A stretch of DNA of 7,762 nt from Acidimicrobiia bacterium (GTDB lineage Bacteria; Actinomycetota; Acidimicrobiia; Acidimicrobiales; JACDCH01), in NCBI GenBank assembly GCA_013694495.1, contig JACDCH010000359.1, forward strand, positions 1-7,762. The letters are read 5' to 3'. A program made the position numbers and the translations under genes. The notes under the pieces were generated by a model. That model did no database searches. It was not told the origin of the DNA and worked only from the letters and a program-made list of their open reading frames with translations. Below are positions 7,140 to 7,762 of the stretch, in pieces (position 1 is the stretch's first letter; each line of letters starts with the position of its first letter).

Positions 7140-7168
7140 AGCCTAATGGTGGCGACAACCTCGGTCAG
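7140..7168 (-). promoter_or_regulatory. Putative uvrA promoter (-35 CTGACC, 17 bp, -10 TAGGCT)
   Basis: On the minus strand, CTGACC (7168-7163) matches four of six bases of TTGACA, and TAGGCT (7145-7140) fits TAnnnT, with a 17-bp spacer. The predicted start of transcription, about 7 nt past the -10, falls near 7133, only ~5 nt before the uvrA ATG. That agrees with the absence of any Shine-Dalgarno before this ATG. Confidence 0.55.
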
Positions 7169-7182
7169 GGAACATGCGTTCG
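7169..7182 (-). promoter_or_regulatory. Putative LexA (SOS) box of uvrA
   Basis: Minus-strand CGAACGCATGTTCC matches the Gram-positive and actinobacterial LexA consensus CGAACRNNYGTTYG at every defined position except the last (C for G). It directly abuts the -35 hexamer and ends 40 bp before the uvrA ATG. uvrA is a classic SOS-regulon gene, so LexA repression lifted by DNA damage is the expected control. Consensus and regulon are established knowledge; function here is inferred. Confidence 0.7.
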
Positions 7183-7209
7183 CCGCGCAGCGACGAGTCC
7201 AGCGGGTGC

Positions 7210-7284
7210 CTCAGGACCTGCGGACGGATTGGCGGCCGGGGTCGGGGGCCGCAGGGCCTTCCTGCGTCTCGATTCGATTCCGGG
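7210..7284. repeat. Structured repeat unit, copy A (~75 nt)
   Basis: This copy aligns over its whole length with copy B at 7329-7402. Both begin CTCAGG and end in the same 18-nt block, GTCTCGATTCGATTCCGG, plus one further G. Outside an 8-nt core they differ by five substitutions and a GG/T change. In this copy CCTGCGG (7217-7223) pairs perfectly with CCGCAGG (7249-7255) across a 25-nt loop, and after one mismatch AGG (7213-7215) pairs with CCT (7257-7259). The 8-nt core (7239-7246, GGGTCGGG) lies in the loop. The strand is unknown, and so is the function. Confidence 0.75.
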
Positions 7285-7328
7285 TTCCGACATGGGGGCT
7301 TCGCCGACGAGAGCCAGACCCGCTCCAT

Positions 7329-7402
7329 CTCAGGGCCTGCGGACGTATTGGTGGTCGACGCTCATGGCCGCAGTCCTTCCTGTGTCTCGATTCGATTCCG
7401 GG
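7329..7402. repeat. Structured repeat unit, copy B (~74 nt)
   Basis: Second copy of the element, starting 119 bp after copy A. CTGCGG (7337-7342) pairs with CCGCAG (7368-7373) across a loop of the same 25-nt length, and outer AGG/CCT pairing is kept with a small internal bulge. The core (7358-7365, ACGCTCAT) shares only one position with that of copy A, although it has the same length. A short hairpin, GCCCA/TGGGC (7403-7407 and 7413-7417), follows at once. Confidence 0.75.
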
Positions 7403-7438
7403 GCCCAGCGATTGGGCTGTCGACCGCCGGAGGCGCTG

Positions 7439-7467
7439 GGGGTCTGGGGGCGGAGCCCCCAGACCTC
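7439..7467. terminator. Strong GC hairpin, possible terminator or dispersed palindrome
   Basis: GGTCTGGGGGC (7441-7451) and GCCCCCAGACC (7455-7465) form a perfect 11-bp stem with a 3-nt loop, extended to 13 bp by one G-T and one G-C pair. It lies about 100 bp past the stop of the minus-strand gene at the right edge, where a terminator for that gene would be useful. No T-run follows on either strand, so it may instead be a dispersed repeat of the GGGGGCGGAGCCCCC kind that is common in GC-rich genomes. Confidence 0.55.
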
Positions 7468-7495
7468 GGCCGCAGGGCGACGAAGTCGGCCGAGG
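7464..7495. repeat. Alternative inverted repeat sharing bases with the strong hairpin
   Basis: CCTCGGCCG (7464-7472) and CGGCCGAGG (7487-7495) are perfect 9-bp complements with a 14-nt loop. Bases 7464-7467 also belong to the right arm of the hairpin at 7439-7467, so the two full structures exclude each other. Confidence 0.45.
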
Positions 7496-7510
7496 ACCGC
7501 AACGACCGAG

Positions 7511-7554
7511 CGGAGCGAGGGCCACGAAACTCGCCGGAACGGAGCGAAGCGAGT
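7511..7554. repeat. Short purine-rich CGGAGCGA repeats
   Basis: CGGAGCGA occurs at 7511-7518 and again at 7540-7547, each followed by GCGAG-like sequence. The strings read as low-complexity intergenic filler seen near gene ends in GC-rich genomes. They lie just past the stop of the right-edge gene. No function is apparent. Confidence 0.35.
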
Positions 7555-7567
7555 GACGGCGAAGAAC

Positions 7568-7762
7568 TCAGCCGACGGCCGGGACGCGGGCGACGACGAC
7601 GGGGCCGTCGACGGACTCGACGGTCGCGCCGGCCCGCTCGAGCTCGCCCCGGTCGACGGAGACGGCGACGATGCGCGCGACGCCGGCGGCGCGGGCCGCG
7701 GCCACAGCCTCGGCGAGCGAGCGACCGGCGGGCGCCTCGCCGAGGACGATCCACTGGGTCTC
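7568..7762 (-). CDS. C-terminal 64 residues of an unrecognised protein (partial)
   Basis: The frame runs open from the right window edge to TGA at 7570-7568. It reads as an alternating helix and strand pattern: TQWIVLGEAP, then an Ala-rich helix (SLAEAVAAARAAG, residues 15-27), the strand VARIVAVSVD, a helix with ELERAGA, and the final strand GPVVVARVPAVG. This looks like the end of a small alpha/beta domain. No catalytic motif is visible and I do not recognise the family. Valine-rich strands and GC-ending codons make it a real gene rather than a shadow frame, whereas the other minus-strand frame here is an Arg-rich string. It points the same way as uvrA, but the 439-bp gap and the separate uvrA promoter argue against one operon. 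The start lies outside the window. Confidence 0.65.
   Translation of the reverse strand, partial: ETQWIVLGEAPAGRSLAEAVAAARAAGVARIVAVSVDRGELERAGATVESVDGPVVVARVPAVG

Larger units (their letters stand above)
7183..7567. other. Non-coding repeat-rich region upstream of uvrA
   Basis: I find no convincing gene in these 385 bp between the uvrA operator and the stop of the next minus-strand gene. Open frames exist on both strands, but they are low-complexity Arg/Pro/Gly strings, and the two repeat copies fall in different frames. The region contains the two ~75-nt structured repeats, a strong GC hairpin with an overlapping alternative hairpin, and purine-rich GGAGCGA-type repeats. It also contains the unmapped start of any longer uvrA transcript and the 3' end of the upstream gene's transcript. 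Confidence 0.7.

Noticed and set aside
7129..7158. TTG at 7158 as an earlier uvrA start
   Set aside because: It adds ten residues not seen in UvrA. It would also make the -10 candidate part of the coding sequence. MSDRLVVRGAREHNL from 7128 matches the family N-terminus.
7210..7402. tRNA or tRNA relics in the repeat units
   Set aside because: TTCGATTCC looks like a T-loop, TTGGTGG like a D-loop, and copy B has GGGCC/GGCCC ends. However, the T-stem has an A-C mismatch next to the loop, the arm spacing is wrong, there is no anticodon arm, and copy A lacks the acceptor pairing.
7146..7556. 136-codon + strand open frame across the repeats
   Set aside because: It spans the uvrA operator and both repeat copies in different frames, is Arg/Gly/Pro-rich, and has no motif.
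1..7762. CRISPR array, insertion sequence, prophage or toxin-antitoxin genes
   Set aside because: There are no regularly spaced repeats, transposase or integrase motifs, or paired small genes. The two-copy element upstream of uvrA lacks CRISPR-like unit length and spacing.

Overview
The window is a GC-rich bacterial chromosome segment. Codons end mostly in G or C, GTG and TTG starts are used, and long spurious open frames lie antisense to every real gene. An actinobacterium is the best guess. Three things fit that: the Cys/His form of one UvrA zinc site, a CGAAC-N4-GTTC type LexA box, and a uvrA with no Shine-Dalgarno and almost no leader. An acidimicrobial lineage is possible but is only an impression.

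Left part (1-4239): a surface-glycan or lipid-linked-saccharide locus. It opens with the C-terminal tail of a probable membrane protein on the + strand (2-139). A tightly coupled minus-strand operon follows, transcribed from 3225 down to 105. It encodes a polyprenyl-phosphate sugar-1-phosphate transferase of the WcaJ/WbaP type, a phytanoyl-CoA-dioxygenase (PhyH) family Fe(II)/2-oxoglutarate oxygenase, and a class I SAM methyltransferase. The three frames overlap as GTGA and TGATG. Diverging from the operon across a 138-bp gap is a second, unrelated SAM methyltransferase (3364-4239, +). Read together, one enzyme starts a glycan on a lipid carrier, and an oxygenase and two methyltransferases probably decorate a glycan or its lipid. 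The substrates cannot be read from the sequence.

Right part (4243-7128): a complete uvrA on the minus strand, the damage-recognition ATPase of nucleotide excision repair. It converges on the methyltransferase with only 3 bp between the stops. Upstream of uvrA are a readable promoter (CTGACC, 17 bp, TAGGCT) and, touching its -35 side, a near-consensus LexA box, so SOS control is likely.

Far right (7183-7567): 385 bp that I read as non-coding. It holds two copies of a ~75-nt element with a conserved stem and a variable 8-nt core, a very strong GC hairpin with an overlapping alternative hairpin, and short GGAGCGA-type repeats. The window ends in the C-terminal 64 codons of an unrecognised minus-strand gene. 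I saw no rRNA, confident tRNA, CRISPR array, transposase or prophage gene. The least explained items are the paired structured repeats upstream of uvrA and the coupled transferase-oxygenase-methyltransferase operon.
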